This document shows positions 5,446 to 5,966 of a stretch of DNA of 5,966 bases, in pieces. The first letter of the stretch is position 1. Each line of letters opens with the position of its first letter. A model generated the notes under the pieces. That model worked only from the letters and a program-made list of their open reading frames with translations, did no database searches and was not told the DNA's origin. This DNA is from Methylotenera sp. (lineage in GTDB: Bacteria; Pseudomonadota; Gammaproteobacteria; Burkholderiales; Methylophilaceae). The translations under genes were made by a program, and so were the position numbers. Location: contig DAIDAH010000168.1 in assembly GCA_027310735.1 (NCBI GenBank), positions 1-5,966 of the forward strand, given 5' to 3'.

Positions 5446-5966
5446 GTGAAAGCTATTTATTCTGTTGTTAATGATACGACCCTGCGTGATGGTGAACAGA
5501 CTGCCGGCGTAGCGTTTACGCGTGCTGAAAAATTGGCCATTGCACAAGCGTTGGCTGATGCAGGTATTCATGAGTTGGAGATTGGTATTCCCGCCATGGG
5601 TGAAGCGGAGATTGAGGATATTCAGGCTATTGCCGCGTTGAATCTGCCGTGCCAGTTGATGGTGTGGGGGCGTATGACGGAGTTTGACCTTGCGGCCTGT
5701 GTTAGGTCTGGTGTGCGACATGTCAATTTATCTATTCCGGTTTCTGATTTGCATATTGAGCGTAAATTGCAGCGCAACCGTGAGTGGGTGCTGGATCAGG
5801 TGTCTTATTTTGTGAGTAAGGCTTGCGATCTTGGTTTGCAGGTTTCTGTGGGCGGCGAAGATGCTTCGCGCGCAGATCAAACATTTGTTTTGCAAGTGGC
5901 TAAGTTAGCACAGGCTGCTGGCGCTTACCGTTTTCGTTATGCCGATACGCTAGGCGTACTCGACCC
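5446..5966 (+). CDS. nifV: Homocitrate synthase NifV, partial (5' part)
   Basis: NifV condenses acetyl-CoA with 2-oxoglutarate to give homocitrate, the organic ligand of the nitrogenase FeMo cofactor. I translated 173 residues from the GTG; the C-terminus lies beyond the window. The opening NDTTLRDGEQTAGVAF (9-24) is the NifV form of the DxTLRDGxQ motif shared with isopropylmalate synthases, with catalytic Arg14 and metal ligand Asp15. Further family stretches are ELEIGIPAMGEAE at about 46-58, LMVWGRM at about 72-78, NLSIPVSD near 95-102, VGGEDASRAD at 135-144 and RFRYADTLGVLD at 162-173. The metal-binding HxH would follow outside the window. 2-isopropylmalate synthase and lysine-pathway homocitrate synthase are less likely, because the TAGVAF and GIPAMG wording is characteristic of NifV. 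The NifA/sigma-54 type promoter in front supports the call. Confidence 0.93.
   Translation, partial: MKAIYSVVNDTTLRDGEQTAGVAFTRAEKLAIAQALADAGIHELEIGIPAMGEAEIEDIQAIAALNLPCQLMVWGRMTEFDLAACVRSGVRHVNLSIPVSDLHIERKLQRNREWVLDQVSYFVSKACDLGLQVSVGGEDASRADQTFVLQVAKLAQAAGAYRFRYADTLGVLD

Noticed and set aside
5431..5721. Open frame on the minus strand opposite nifV
   Set aside because: It lies wholly over the clearly conserved nifV coding region and its leader, and its translation has no recognisable family wording.

Overview
The window looks like chromosomal DNA from a nitrogen-fixing proteobacterium. It carries three late cobalamin (B12) genes, an HD-GYP c-di-GMP phosphodiesterase, and the start of a nifV-type homocitrate synthase behind what reads as a NifA/sigma-54 promoter. 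Moderate G+C, the protein wording and the REP-like palindromes suggest a beta- or gammaproteobacterium, possibly a methylotroph- or Nitrosomonadales-like lineage. That placement is inference, because no rRNA or other marker is present.

Left part (1-2990): cbiB and cobD (threonine-phosphate decarboxylase, called cobC in Pseudomonas naming) run leftward and overlap by 8 bases. cobQ (cobyric acid synthase) runs rightward from a start only 17 bases away from the preferred cbiB start. The three genes form one functional block. CobQ makes cobyric acid by amidation, CobD supplies the aminopropanol phosphate, and CbiB joins the two into adenosylcobinamide phosphate. A pair of inverted REP-like palindromes is inserted in frame in the CobQ interdomain linker.

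Middle part (2991-4618): cobQ converges on a leftward DUF4202-type gene across a 136-base spacer full of inverted repeats. Next comes an AT-rich stretch with a leftward gene I do not recognise, encoding a small protein with one membrane segment, and then a 259-base spacer with no gene but one clear hairpin.

Right part (4619-5966): a stand-alone HD-GYP gene runs leftward and nifV runs rightward off the window edge. The 233-base divergent spacer holds a TGT-N10-ACA NifA-type upstream site, an IHF-like site, a -24/-12 promoter, and a 13-bp hairpin that would hide the nifV Shine-Dalgarno sequence. The 5' arm of that hairpin coincides with the -12 element. A transcript from the sigma-54 promoter should therefore lack the arm, while a transcript reading in from upstream should contain it. 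This is the most interesting signal in the window. I see no CRISPR array, insertion sequence, tRNA or rRNA.
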